Source: an uncultured Streptococcus sp.
GTDB taxonomy: Bacteria; Bacillota; Bacilli; Lactobacillales; Streptococcaceae
Length of the DNA: 34,950 nt
Assembly (NCBI GenBank): GCA_905373305.1
Contig: CAJPSM010000004.1
Span: forward strand, 1 to 34,950
Direction of reading: 5' to 3'
The notes beneath the pieces are model-generated. The model saw nothing but the letters and a program-made list of their open reading frames with translations. It was not told where the DNA came from and ran no database searches. The position numbers and the translations under genes were made by a program. Shown here in pieces: positions 1 to 7,660 of the stretch. Position 1 is the stretch's first letter. Each line of letters starts with the position of its first letter.

Positions 1-285
1 GACGAGGCTCTTGTCTATGTTCCAACTAAGGGAGAAGAAGCAGCTAGTCAGCAGGCTGCCTCTGGAACGCCTCCTTCTACAAGTAAGGATAAGAAGGTCA
101 ACCTAAATAAAGCTAGTCTGGAAGAGCTCAAGCAGGTCAAGGGACTGGGTGGTAAACGAGCCCAGGATATTATCGACCATCGTGAGGCAAATGGCAAGTT
201 CAAGTCAGTTGATGAGCTCAAGAAGGTCTCTGGCATTGGTGCAAAGACCATAGAAAAGTTAAAAGACTATGTTACAGTGGATTAA
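1..285 (+). CDS. comEA: ComEA, DNA receptor for competence (3' part only)
   Basis: The frame is open from the window's first base and ends at TAA 283-285, giving the last 94 residues. A Ser/Ala/Thr/Lys-rich linker is followed by a tandem helix-hairpin-helix domain: VNLNKASLEELKQVKGLGGK, then RAQDIIDHR, then KKVSGIGAKTIEKLKDY. This is the double-stranded-DNA-binding C-terminus of ComEA, the membrane-anchored receptor that hands incoming DNA to the ComEC channel. The N-terminal anchor and promoter lie outside the window. The end overlaps comEC by 17 bases, so the two are probably translationally coupled, as in other streptococci. Confidence 0.95.
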   Translation, partial: DEALVYVPTKGEEAASQQAASGTPPSTSKDKKVNLNKASLEELKQVKGLGGKRAQDIIDHREANGKFKSVDELKKVSGIGAKTIEKLKDYVTVD

Positions 286-2509
286 GACTCTTCCTATCCC
301 CTTAATTTATCTGGGTTTTCTATTACTTTGGCTTTACTATGCCATTTTCTCGGTATCTTATCTTGCATTACTAGGCTTTGTTTTTCTGCTCATCTGTCTC
401 TTTTTCCAATTCCCTTGGAAATCGGCTGGTAAAGTTTTAGCGATTTGTGGCTTCTTTGGCTTCTGGTTTCTGTTTCAAACTTGGCAACAGACACAAGCGA
501 GTCAAGACTTGGTTGGCTATGTTGAAAAGGTGAGGATTTTACCAGATACCATCAAAGTCAATGGGGATAGTCTATCATTTCGTGGCAAGGCTGACGGCCG
601 TACCTTCCAAGTTTATTATAAACTTCAGTCCGAAGAAGAGAAAGAGCAATTTCAAGCCTTAACAGATATTTATGAGATAGAACTAGAAGGAAAATTGTCC
701 GAGCCAGAAGGACAGAGAAATTTTGGTGGATTTGACTACCAAGCCTATCTGAAGACTCAGGGAATTTACCAGATACTGACTATCAAGAGCATCCAGTCAC
801 TTAAAGAGGTTGGCAGTTGGGATATAGGAGAAAATCTGTCCAGTTTACGTCGAAAGGCTATTGTTTGGATCAAGACGCACTTTCCAGACCCTATGCGCAA
901 CTACATGACGGGGCTCTTGCTGGGACATTTGGACACGGACTTTGAGGAGATGAATGAGCTCTATTCCAGTCTTGGAATTATCCATCTCTTTGCCTTGTCA
1001 GGTATGCAGGTAGGATTTTTTATGGATGGGTTTAAGAAGCTCCTTTTGCGATTGGGCTTGACTCAAGAAAAGTTGAAGTGGCTGACTTATCCTTTTTCCC
1101 TTATCTATGCAGGTCTGACAGGATTTTCAGCCTCGGTCATTCGCAGTCTCTTGCAAAAGTTACTGGCCCAACATGGTGTTAAGGGCTTGGATAATTTTGC
1201 CTTAACGGTCCTTGTCCTCTTTATCATTATGCCCAACTTTTTCCTGACAGCAGGAGGAGTCTTGTCCTGCGCTTACGCCTTTATCTTGACCATGACCAGC
1301 AAAGAAGGGGAGGGGCTCAAGGCTGTTACTAGAGAAAGTCTGGTCATTTCCTTGGGAATATTGCCTATTCTATCCTTCTATTTTGCAGAATTTCAACCTT
1401 GGTCAATTCTCTTAACCTTTGTCTTTTCCTTTCTGTTTGATGTGGTCTTCTTGCCGCTTTTGTCCATCTTATTCATTCTGTCCTTCGTTTACCCAGTCAC
1501 TCAGTTTAACTTTATTTTTGAGTGGTTGGAGGACATCATTCGCTTGGTATCGCAGCTGGCAAGTAGGCCCTTGGTCTTTGGACAACCCAATGCATGGTTT
1601 TTGATTTTACTTTTAATTTTATTAGCCTTACTGTATGATTTTAGGAAAAACATCAAAAGCTTAGCAGGATTAAGTCTCTTTATTATAGGGCTCTTTTTCC
1701 TGACCAAGCATCCACTGGAAAATGAAATCACCATGCTAGATGTTGGGCAAGGGGAAAGTATTTTCCTACGGGATGTAACTGGTAAAACTATGCTTATAGA
1801 TGTGGGGGGCAAGGCAGAATCTGATAAGAAAATAGAAAGATGGCAAGAAAAGGCAACGACTAGCAATGCCCAGAGAACCTTGATTCCTTATCTTAAAAGT
1901 CGCGGAGTATCCAAAATTGACCACTTAATTCTGACCAACACAGATAAAGAAAATGTTGGAGATTTGCTGGAGATGACCAAGGCTTTCCATGTCGGGGAAA
2001 TTTTAGTATCAAAAGGAAATCTGACACAAAAGGAATTTGTAGCGGAACTACAAGCGACTCAAACCAAGGTGCGCAGTGTGACAGCAGGGGAGAACTTACC
2101 AATTTTTGGCAGTTACTTAGAAGTCCTATCTCCAAGGAAGATTGGAGATGGAAGTTATGATGATTCTCTCCTTCTTTATGGAAAACTCCTGGATAAGCAC
2201 TTTCTCTTTACTGGAAATTTGAAGGAGAAGGGAGAGAAAGAACTTTTAAAGCAATACCCTACCTTAGAGGTGGATATCTTGAAGGCAGGTCAACATGGTT
2301 CAAAGACTTCATCTAGTCCAGCTTTTTTAGAGAAGCTCAAACCGCAAATTACTCTCATCTCAGTTGGTAAGAACAATCGTGCCAAACTCCCCCATCAGGA
2401 AACCTTGACACGACTAGAAACCATCAAGAGTAAGATTTACCGAACAGATCAGCAAGGAGCCATTCGCTTTAAAGGGTGGAATAGTTGGCGAATTGAAAGC
2501 GTTCGTTAG
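269..2509 (+). CDS. comEC: ComEC, DNA uptake channel protein
   Basis: 746 residues, the normal ComEC length. The N-terminus has two to three membrane segments (about 10-60) and a soluble OB-like DUF4131 region (about 65-165). The competence-domain membrane core runs from about 205 to 470 and contains HLFALSGMQVG. A metallo-beta-lactamase-like domain starts near residue 489 (MLDVGQGESIFLRD). The protein carries single-stranded DNA across the membrane during transformation. The expected THxDxDH metal motif reads LTNTDKEN here (N557 and N562 where His is usual), while QHG at 676 is kept, so the nuclease-like domain looks degenerate. It starts inside comEA at ATG 269. No clear terminator follows. 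Confidence 0.95.
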   Translation: MLQWIKTLPIPLIYLGFLLLWLYYAIFSVSYLALLGFVFLLICLFFQFPWKSAGKVLAICGFFGFWFLFQTWQQTQASQDLVGYVEKVRILPDTIKVNGDSLSFRGKADGRTFQVYYKLQSEEEKEQFQALTDIYEIELEGKLSEPEGQRNFGGFDYQAYLKTQGIYQILTIKSIQSLKEVGSWDIGENLSSLRRKAIVWIKTHFPDPMRNYMTGLLLGHLDTDFEEMNELYSSLGIIHLFALSGMQVGFFMDGFKKLLLRLGLTQEKLKWLTYPFSLIYAGLTGFSASVIRSLLQKLLAQHGVKGLDNFALTVLVLFIIMPNFFLTAGGVLSCAYAFILTMTSKEGEGLKAVTRESLVISLGILPILSFYFAEFQPWSILLTFVFSFLFDVVFLPLLSILFILSFVYPVTQFNFIFEWLEDIIRLVSQLASRPLVFGQPNAWFLILLLILLALLYDFRKNIKSLAGLSLFIIGLFFLTKHPLENEITMLDVGQGESIFLRDVTGKTMLIDVGGKAESDKKIERWQEKATTSNAQRTLIPYLKSRGVSKIDHLILTNTDKENVGDLLEMTKAFHVGEILVSKGNLTQKEFVAELQATQTKVRSVTAGENLPIFGSYLEVLSPRKIGDGSYDDSLLLYGKLLDKHFLFTGNLKEKGEKELLKQYPTLEVDILKAGQHGSKTSSSPAFLEKLKPQITLISVGKNNRAKLPHQETLTRLETIKSKIYRTDQQGAIRFKGWNSWRIESVR

Positions 2510-2552
2510 GAAGAAAAGATGTTGTATATTAGTGAAATAAACTAAAAAACTA

Positions 2553-2594
2553 TTGCATAACAGAGGAAAAGATGATATAATTAAAGCGCTTTCA
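2553..2594 (+). promoter_or_regulatory. SigA promoter with overlapping CcpA (cre-like) box
   Basis: TTGCAT (2553-2558), a 17-base spacer and TATAAT (2576-2581), with TG one base ahead of the -10. TTAAAGCGCTTTCA at 2581-2594 matches the cre core TGWAARCGNWWWCA at all but one position. It lies on the predicted start site, a place where CcpA binding represses. The promoter faces the bacteriocin-like gene and the ABC exporter behind it. Confidence 0.65.
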
Positions 2595-2619
2595 ATAAAA
2601 ATATAAATGCAATGAAAAC

Positions 2620-2867
2620 ATGAAAAATCAGCAAAAGTCGCTTTATTAGCTAGTTTATACTCTATTGGTCTTTTTCAGTCCAGTGTATCTGCTGTGACAG
2701 TCACTAAGAGTTATTGGTATGATTGGAATACCGTGTGGGAATATGGTACTAACTATCATAACCATCAATACATTTCTATCCCATCATGGTCTCGTCATTA
2801 CAGCTATTCTGAGTATAAAGTTGGTTTTGGCTGGAACTATGATAGTTATGAGGTCATTAACTACTAG
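2620..2867 (+). pseudogene. Small secreted bacteriocin-like protein, frameshifted at its start
   Basis: The reading frame ending at TAG 2865-2867 encodes a signal peptide (KSAKVALLASLYSIGLFQ then SSVSA) and a Trp/Tyr/His-rich mature part of about 58 residues (VTVTKSYWYDWNTVWEYG at its start, SWSRHYSYSEYKVGF later). This resembles lactococcin-972-type bacteriocins, but the family call is tentative. The frame has no start codon: it is blocked by TGA 2613-2615. ATG 2620 is followed by five A (2623-2627) and is one base out of frame; one more A would give MKKSAKVALLAS. I infer a one-base deletion in the A run. No good ribosome binding site is seen before 2620. It has its own promoter with a cre-like box, and an ABC exporter follows, which could give transport or immunity. 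Confidence 0.6.
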
Positions 2868-2914
2868 GCAGGAAACTATTAATCGTTAAAGAGTGAGAAA
2901 AAGGAGGGCTGGAT

Positions 2915-3508
2915 ATGTTAAATCTTACTCATGTTACCTTAAAAACGCGACAAGTCATCTTGCAAGATGTTGATTTCACCTTTAAAAAAGGTAGGATTTA
3001 TGGCCTTCTTGCTATCAATGGCTCGGGAAAGACGACACTGTTCCGAGCTATGAGCAAGCTGCTTCCCCTTAGTAGTGGACATATTGCATCCCCTCCTTCT
3101 TTGTTTTATTATGAGAGCGTTGAATGGCTGGATGGAAACTTAAGTGGGATGGACTACCTTCGTCTCATAAAAAATATCTGGAAGTCAGACCTAAACTTGG
3201 GGGACGAAATCGCCTATTGGGAAATGTCTGACTATATCAACCTTCCCATCCGCAAGTATTCCTTAGGGATGAAGCAACGCTTGGTGATTGCTATGTATTT
3301 CCTCAGTCAGGCGAAATGTTGGCTCATGGATGAGATAACAAATGGCTTAGATGAGTATTATCGACAGAAGTTTTTTGATAGGCTGGCACAAATCGATAGG
3401 CAAGAACAGCTGGTTCTTTTGAGTTCCCACTACAAAGAGGAGTTAGTGGAGATTTGCGATAGCATGGTAACCATTCGTCAGGGGCAGATAGAAGAGGTTC
3501 CGTTATGA
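2915..3508 (+). CDS. ABC transporter ATP-binding protein, next to the bacteriocin-like gene
   Basis: 197 residues, a short ABC ATPase of the ABC-2 (BcrA-like) kind. Walker A is AINGSGKTT at about 33-41, the signature is degenerate (SLGMKQRL near 116), Walker B is CWLMDE (about 135-140) and the switch His is in SSHYKEE (about 172). The start is supported by AAGGAGG eight or nine bases upstream. It overlaps the permease by four bases (ATGA), so the two form one exporter. Position behind a bacteriocin-like gene suggests export or self-protection, but substrate and direction cannot be read from the sequence. Confidence 0.85.
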   Translation: MLNLTHVTLKTRQVILQDVDFTFKKGRIYGLLAINGSGKTTLFRAMSKLLPLSSGHIASPPSLFYYESVEWLDGNLSGMDYLRLIKNIWKSDLNLGDEIAYWEMSDYINLPIRKYSLGMKQRLVIAMYFLSQAKCWLMDEITNGLDEYYRQKFFDRLAQIDRQEQLVLLSSHYKEELVEICDSMVTIRQGQIEEVPL

Positions 3509-4689
3509 AAGATATTAGCCTATTTTTATTAAAGAAAGTTTTCAAAAGTCGTTTAAACTGGATTATCTTACTTTTATTTGCATCTGTACTCGGTGTTACC
3601 TTTTATTTAAATAGTCAGACTGCAAACTCACACAGCTTGGAGAGCGAGTTGGAAACCCGTCTTGTAAAAGATGAGAGAGTCATCAATGGATATGAAGAGA
3701 AACTCTCCCAAATATCTGACACCAGCTCGGAGGAATACCAGTTTGCTAAAAGTAATTTAGAATCGCAAAAAAATCTTTTGAAGCGAAAGACAGAAATTCT
3801 GAATTTATTAAAAGAAGGGCGCTGGAAAGAAGCCTACTATTTGCAGTGGCAAGATGAAGAGAAGAATTATGAAGTTGTGTCAAATCAACCGACTTCTGAC
3901 TCTGAATTTAAAATGTCAGTTGACCGCCAACGAAAGATTTACCAAGCACTATATCCCTTGAACATAAAAGCCCACAATTTAGACTATCCGACCCACGGGA
4001 TTGATCAGATTGTCTGGATTTTAGAGGCTATCATCCCAACCTTGTTTGTGATTGCTATTATTTTTATGCTAACACAACTGTTCGCAGAAAGATATCAAAA
4101 TAATCTGGACACAGCTCAGTTATATCCTTTTTCAAAAGTGACATTTTCCATGTCCTCTCTGGGAGTTGGGGTGAGCTATGTAACCGTGCTGTTTATCGGA
4201 ATCTGTGGATTTTCTTTTCTAGTGGGAAGTCTGATAAGTGGTTTTGGACAGTTAGATTATCCCTACCCATTCTATAGCTTAACCAATCAAGAGGTAACTA
4301 TTGGAAAAATACAAGATGTGTTATTTCCTAGCTTGCTCTTAGCTTTCTTAGCCTTTATCGTCATTGTGGAAGTCGTCTACTTGATTGCTTACTTTTTCAA
4401 GCAAAAAATGCCTGTCCTCTTTCTTTCACTCATTGGGATTGTTGGCTTATTGTTTGGTATCCAAACGATCCAGCCTCTTCAGAGTATTGCACATCTGATT
4501 CCCTTTACTTACTTGCGTTCAGTAGAGATTTTATCTGGAAGATTACCTAAGCAGATTGATAATGTCAATCTAAATTGGAACATGGGGATGGTCTTACTTC
4601 CTTGCCTGATTATCCTTTTGTTAGTGGGGATTCTATTTATCGAAAGATGGGGAAGTTCACGTAAAAAGGAAGTTTTTAATAGGTCTTAG
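3505..4689 (+). CDS. ABC-2 type transporter membrane subunit
   Basis: 394 residues with one N-terminal membrane helix (about 17-32), a long charged extracytoplasmic stretch (about 40-165, Glu/Lys/Gln rich, coiled-coil prone) and five or six further helices from about 170 to 385 (for example IIPTLFVIAIIFMLTQLF). This layout is typical of ABC-2 permeases. ATG overlaps the stop of the ATPase gene. A terminator hairpin follows at 4728-4755, so the unit is bacteriocin-like gene, ATPase, permease. Substrate unknown. Confidence 0.8.
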   Translation: MKDISLFLLKKVFKSRLNWIILLLFASVLGVTFYLNSQTANSHSLESELETRLVKDERVINGYEEKLSQISDTSSEEYQFAKSNLESQKNLLKRKTEILNLLKEGRWKEAYYLQWQDEEKNYEVVSNQPTSDSEFKMSVDRQRKIYQALYPLNIKAHNLDYPTHGIDQIVWILEAIIPTLFVIAIIFMLTQLFAERYQNNLDTAQLYPFSKVTFSMSSLGVGVSYVTVLFIGICGFSFLVGSLISGFGQLDYPYPFYSLTNQEVTIGKIQDVLFPSLLLAFLAFIVIVEVVYLIAYFFKQKMPVLFLSLIGIVGLLFGIQTIQPLQSIAHLIPFTYLRSVEILSGRLPKQIDNVNLNWNMGMVLLPCLIILLLVGILFIERWGSSRKKEVFNRS

Positions 4690-4727
4690 CGTTCCTATCC
4701 GGAAGGTGAGGAAAAAACTAACACAGG

Positions 4728-4755
4728 GAGGGAACCAACTAGGTTCTCTCTTTTT
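4728..4755 (+). terminator. Rho-independent terminator after the ABC operon
   Basis: Nine-pair stem GAGGGAACC/GGTTCTCTC (one G-T pair), loop AACTA, then five T. Confidence 0.85.
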
Positions 4756-4809
4756 GATGCGGACATCAAGAAGAAAACAGAAAGTTTTCCAAAAAAACGA
4801 CTTTTTATC

Positions 4810-4838
4810 TTGACAAGGAATAGAAAACTTGGTATCAT
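4810..4838 (+). promoter_or_regulatory. Promoter of the infC-rpmI-rplT operon
   Basis: TTGACA (4810-4815), 17-base spacer, TATCAT (4833-4838). Transcription should start near 4845, leaving a leader of about 160 nt before infC. Confidence 0.8.
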
Positions 4839-4844
4839 ATAAAA

Positions 4845-5002
4845 GTTGAGAAAAGCAGAAGTGAGAGCTTCTCGCCTTGTGACATCAAGTTGCCTGGCCC
4901 TACGGATGAAAAGTTTCTAAGAAACGCTATCATAACGTGCGGGCTTGTATTATTACGAGTCCGCTATTGTTTTTCTCTAATAATAAAAAAGAGGTGAAAA
5001 CC
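4845..5002 (+). ncRNA. L20-type leader controlling infC-rpmI-rplT, with attenuator
   Basis: The leader contains a small hairpin GTTTC/GAAAC (4913-4925) and a strong nine-pair stem GCGGGCTTG/CGAGTCCGC (4939-4947 with 4956-4964) followed by TATTGTTTTTC, a classical attenuator just ahead of infC. GCCC near 4900 is complementary to GGGC in the stem and could take part in an alternative fold. In Firmicutes this operon is known to be feedback-controlled by free L20 binding its leader; applying that here is inference from position and structure. Confidence 0.75.
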
Positions 5003-5524
5003 ATAGCAAAGCAAGACTTATTCATCAATGATGAAATTCGTGTACGTGAAGTTCGCTTGATCGGTCTTGAGGGAGAACAGCTAGGTATCAAGCCACTCAG
5101 CGAAGCGCAAGCATTGGCTGATAGTGCAAATGTTGACTTAGTATTGATTCAACCCCAAGCAAAACCGCCTGTTGCTAAAATTATGGACTACGGTAAGTTC
5201 AAATTTGAGTACCAGAAAAAGCAAAAAGAACAACGTAAAAAACAAAGTGTTGTTACTGTGAAAGAAGTTCGTCTGAGTCCAACTATTGACAAGGGTGACT
5301 TTGACACAAAACTTCGCAATGCACGCAAGTTCCTTGAAAAAGGAAATAAAGTTAAGGTATCCATTCGCTTTAAAGGGCGTATGATCACCCATAAAGAGAT
5401 TGGTGCAAAAGTTTTAGCCGAGTTTGCTGAAGCAACACAAGATATTGCGATCATCGAACAACGAGCTAAGATGGATGGACGCCAAATGTTCATGCAGTTG
5501 GCGCCAGCAACTGACAAAAAATAA
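5003..5524 (+). CDS. infC: Translation initiation factor IF-3, with a rare AUA start
   Basis: IF3 binds the 30S subunit, prevents subunit joining and checks the start codon. The frame can be extended to a GTG at 4937, but that lies inside the attenuator hairpin and has no ribosome binding site. GAGGTG (4991-4996) sits six bases before ATA 5003, and translation from there begins (M)AKQDLFINDEIRVREVRLIG, which lines up with the usual IF3 N-terminus and gives 173 residues, the family length. IF3 genes are known for non-AUG starts (often AUU) used for autoregulation; AUA fits that logic. Conserved blocks KPPVAKIMDYGKFKFE and KEVRLSPTI are present. Confidence 0.92.
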   Translation: MAKQDLFINDEIRVREVRLIGLEGEQLGIKPLSEAQALADSANVDLVLIQPQAKPPVAKIMDYGKFKFEYQKKQKEQRKKQSVVTVKEVRLSPTIDKGDFDTKLRNARKFLEKGNKVKVSIRFKGRMITHKEIGAKVLAEFAEATQDIAIIEQRAKMDGRQMFMQLAPATDKK

Positions 5525-5556
5525 TTGTCAGAAAGTTAAATAAAGGAGAAAAAATC

Positions 5557-5757
5557 ATGCCAAAACAAAAAACACACCGCGCATCAGCTAAACGTTTCAA
5601 ACGTACAGGTTCTGGTGGCTTTAAACGTTTCCGTGCTTACACTTCTCACCGTTTCCACGGAAAAACTAAGAAACAACGTCGTCATCTTCGTAAAGCATCT
5701 ATGGTGCATTCAGGAGATTTCAAACGTATCAAAGCAATGCTTACTCGCTTGAAATAA
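5557..5757 (+). CDS. rpmI: Ribosomal protein bL35
   Basis: 66 residues, highly basic, begins MPKQKTHRASAKRFKRTGSG, the standard bL35 start. AAAGGAG precedes the ATG. Second gene of the infC operon; part of the 50S subunit. Confidence 0.98.
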   Translation: MPKQKTHRASAKRFKRTGSGGFKRFRAYTSHRFHGKTKKQRRHLRKASMVHSGDFKRIKAMLTRLK

Positions 5758-5806
5758 TAGCGTATTCGTAAGTAAAGAATTCTAGGAAATATTGGAGGAA
5801 ATATAA

Positions 5807-6166
5807 ATGGCACGTGTTAAAGGTGGCGTTGTATCACGCAAACGTCGTAAACGTATTCTTAAATTAGCTAAAGGTTACTATGGAGCTAAACATATCTTGT
5901 TCCGTACTGCAAAAGAACAAGTAATGAACTCTTACTACTATGCATACCGTGACCGTCGTCAGAAAAAACGTGACTTCCGTAAATTGTGGATCACTCGTAT
6001 CAATGCGGCAGCTCGTTTGAACGGACTTTCATACTCACAATTGATGCATGGTTTGAAATTGGCTGAAATCGAAGTTAACCGTAAAATGCTTGCTGACTTG
6101 GCTGTTAACGATGCAGCAGCTTTCACAGCTCTTGCAGATGCAGCTAAAGCAAAACTTGGTAAATAA
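5807..6166 (+). CDS. rplT: Ribosomal protein bL20
   Basis: 119 residues with the typical start [19 protein letters not shown] and the C-terminal block [15 protein letters not shown]. bL20 is needed early in 50S assembly and is the repressor of this operon in relatives. GGAGG lies eight or nine bases upstream. A terminator follows. Confidence 0.98.
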
Positions 6167-6174
6167 TTACTTTT

Positions 6175-6206
6175 AAGACTGGAACAGGATTGTCCCAGTC
6201 TTTTTA
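6175..6206 (+). terminator. Terminator of the infC-rpmI-rplT operon
   Basis: Stem AAGACTGG/CCAGTCTT closing a loop rich in A and G, followed by a T run. Confidence 0.85.
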
Positions 6207-6224
6207 GAAATAAAGGAGAAAGCT

Positions 6225-6605
6225 ATGGCTTCAAAAATGCTACACACCTGCTTGCGAGTAGAAAACCTTGAAAAATCAATCGCCTTTTATCAAGACGCTT
6301 TTGGATTTAAAGAATTGCGTCGCAAGGATTTTCCAGATTATGCTTTCACCATTGTCTATCTAGGACTTGATGGTGATGACTATGAGTTGGAGTTGACCTA
6401 TAACTATGATCACGGCCCTTACGTGGTAGGAGATGGTTTTGCCCATATCGCTCTCAGCACACCTGACCTCGAGGCACTTCATCAAGAACATAGCGCCAAA
6501 GGCTATGAGGTTACAGAGCCCAAAGGCCTACCAGGAACTCAACCAAACTATTACTTTGTCAAGGATCCTGATGGCTACAAGGTCGAAGTGATTCGTGAAA
6601 AATAA
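6225..6605 (+). CDS. gloA: Glyoxalase I / VOC-family protein
   Basis: 126 residues, one VOC fold of two beta-alpha-beta-beta-beta modules. The four expected metal ligands are visible: His7 (MLHTCLRV), a Glu in DDYELELTYNYD, His in GFAHIALS (about 74) and Glu in YKVEVIRE (about 122). The family converts the methylglyoxal-thiol adduct to lactoylthiol. Streptococci mostly lack large glutathione synthesis, so the actual thiol is uncertain. GGAGAAAGCT precedes the ATG. The gene is flanked by terminators and appears to be read through from rplT or expressed weakly alone. Confidence 0.9.
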   Translation: MASKMLHTCLRVENLEKSIAFYQDAFGFKELRRKDFPDYAFTIVYLGLDGDDYELELTYNYDHGPYVVGDGFAHIALSTPDLEALHQEHSAKGYEVTEPKGLPGTQPNYYFVKDPDGYKVEVIREK

Positions 6606-6613
6606 TCCAGTAC

Positions 6614-6651
6614 AGTCAAGTAGAATGTTCGTTTTCTACTTGACTTTTTTT
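6614..6651 (+). terminator. Strong terminator after the glyoxalase gene
   Basis: Twelve-pair stem AGTCAAGTAGAA/TTCTACTTGACT with loop TGTTCGTT, followed by seven T. Confidence 0.92.
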
Positions 6652-6668
6652 ATTTGAAAGAGTATACT
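6640..6668 (+). promoter_or_regulatory. Promoter of the pyrK-pyrDB operon, nested in the previous terminator
   Basis: TTGACT (6640-6645) is the last part of the terminator stem; after a 17-base spacer comes TATACT (6663-6668). Confidence 0.65.
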
Positions 6669-6681
6669 AATACAAATTTAA

Positions 6682-6818
6682 CCTTTAAGGGGAGTCCAGA
6701 GAGACTCACAAGGTGTCAGATAAAAGGGATAGGGCTCTCTGTGGGGACTTTTTAAGTGTGCGCATGAGTTCTAGCCTAACCTAACTGAGGCCTTGCATTA
6801 GCAAGGTCTTTTCTTTAT
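6682..6818 (+). promoter_or_regulatory. PyrR-binding attenuator of the pyr genes
   Basis: The leader carries the conserved PyrR recognition element (AGTCCAGAGAGACT then CACAAGGT, 6693-6714). A terminator hairpin GGCCTTGC/GCAAGGTC (6789-6796 with 6801-6808) followed by TTTTCTTT comes next. TTTAAGGGGA at 6684-6693 is perfectly complementary to TCCCCTTAAA at 6823-6832 beyond the terminator, a possible long-range alternative pairing. With UMP bound, PyrR stabilises the first hairpin and lets the terminator form, so transcription of pyrK-pyrDB falls when pyrimidines are plentiful. Confidence 0.88.
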
Positions 6819-6849
6819 CTGGTCCCCTTAAATTTAAGGAGGAGAAGTC

Positions 6850-7650
6850 ATGAATCCCACATGTAAGAAACGTTTGGGTGCCATTCGTTTGGAAACCATG
6901 AAGGTGGTCGCACAAGAGGAAATTGCGCCAGCAATCTTTGAATTAGTCCTAGAAGGGGAAATGGTTGAAGCCATGCGAGCAGGACAATTTCTTCATCTGC
7001 GTGTGCCTGATGATGCCCATCTCTTGCGCCGTCCTATTTCAATTTCGTCTATTGACAAGGCAAACAAGCAGTGTCATCTCATTTACCGGATTGAGGGGGC
7101 TGGGACCGCAATTTTTTCAACATTAAGTCAGGGAGATGCTCTTGATGTGATGGGACCTCAGGGAAATGGTTTTGACTTGTCTGATTTAGATGGCCAGAGC
7201 CAAGTTCTCCTCGTTGGTGGTGGGATTGGTGTTCCACCCTTGCTCGAAGTGGCCAAAGAATTGCATGCGCGTGGGGTGACAGTAGTGACAGTCCTCGGTT
7301 TTGCTAATCAAGATGCTGTTATCCTTGAAAAGGAATTGGCCCAATATGGTCAGGTCTTTGTAACGACAGATGATGGTTCTTATGGCATCAAGGGAAATGT
7401 ATCTGTTGTCATCAATGATTTAAACAGTCAATTTGATGCTGTTTACTCATGTGGGGCTCCTGGAATGATGAAGTATATCAATCAAACCTTTTATGATCAT
7501 CCAAGAGCTTATCTATCTCTGGAATCCCGTATGGCCTGTGGGATGGGAGCTTGCTATGCTTGTGTCTTAAAAGTGCCAGATAGTGAGACTGTCAGCCAAC
7601 GAGTCTGTGAAGATGGCCCTGTTTTCCGTACAGGAACGGTTGTATTATAA
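6850..7650 (+). CDS. pyrK: Dihydroorotate dehydrogenase electron-transfer subunit PyrK
   Basis: 266 residues. FAD-binding motif RRPISISS (about 59-66), a nucleotide-binding GGGIGVPPLLE stretch (about 124-134) and a C-terminal 2Fe-2S cluster site CGMGACYACV with a further Cys in RVCEDGPVF. PyrK pairs with PyrDB and passes electrons from dihydroorotate to NAD+. ATG 6850 follows AAGGAGG. Ten bases separate it from pyrDB, in the same operon behind the PyrR attenuator. Confidence 0.97.
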   Translation: MNPTCKKRLGAIRLETMKVVAQEEIAPAIFELVLEGEMVEAMRAGQFLHLRVPDDAHLLRRPISISSIDKANKQCHLIYRIEGAGTAIFSTLSQGDALDVMGPQGNGFDLSDLDGQSQVLLVGGGIGVPPLLEVAKELHARGVTVVTVLGFANQDAVILEKELAQYGQVFVTTDDGSYGIKGNVSVVINDLNSQFDAVYSCGAPGMMKYINQTFYDHPRAYLSLESRMACGMGACYACVLKVPDSETVSQRVCEDGPVFRTGTVVL

Positions 7651-7660
7651 GGAGAAAGTC

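Noticed and set aside
4937..5002. N-terminal extension of IF3 from a GTG
   Set aside because: The start is inside the attenuator hairpin without a ribosome site, and the extra residues do not resemble IF3.
7583..7660. Longer pyrDB start inside pyrK
   Set aside because: ATG 7661 has a good ribosome site and the family N-terminus.
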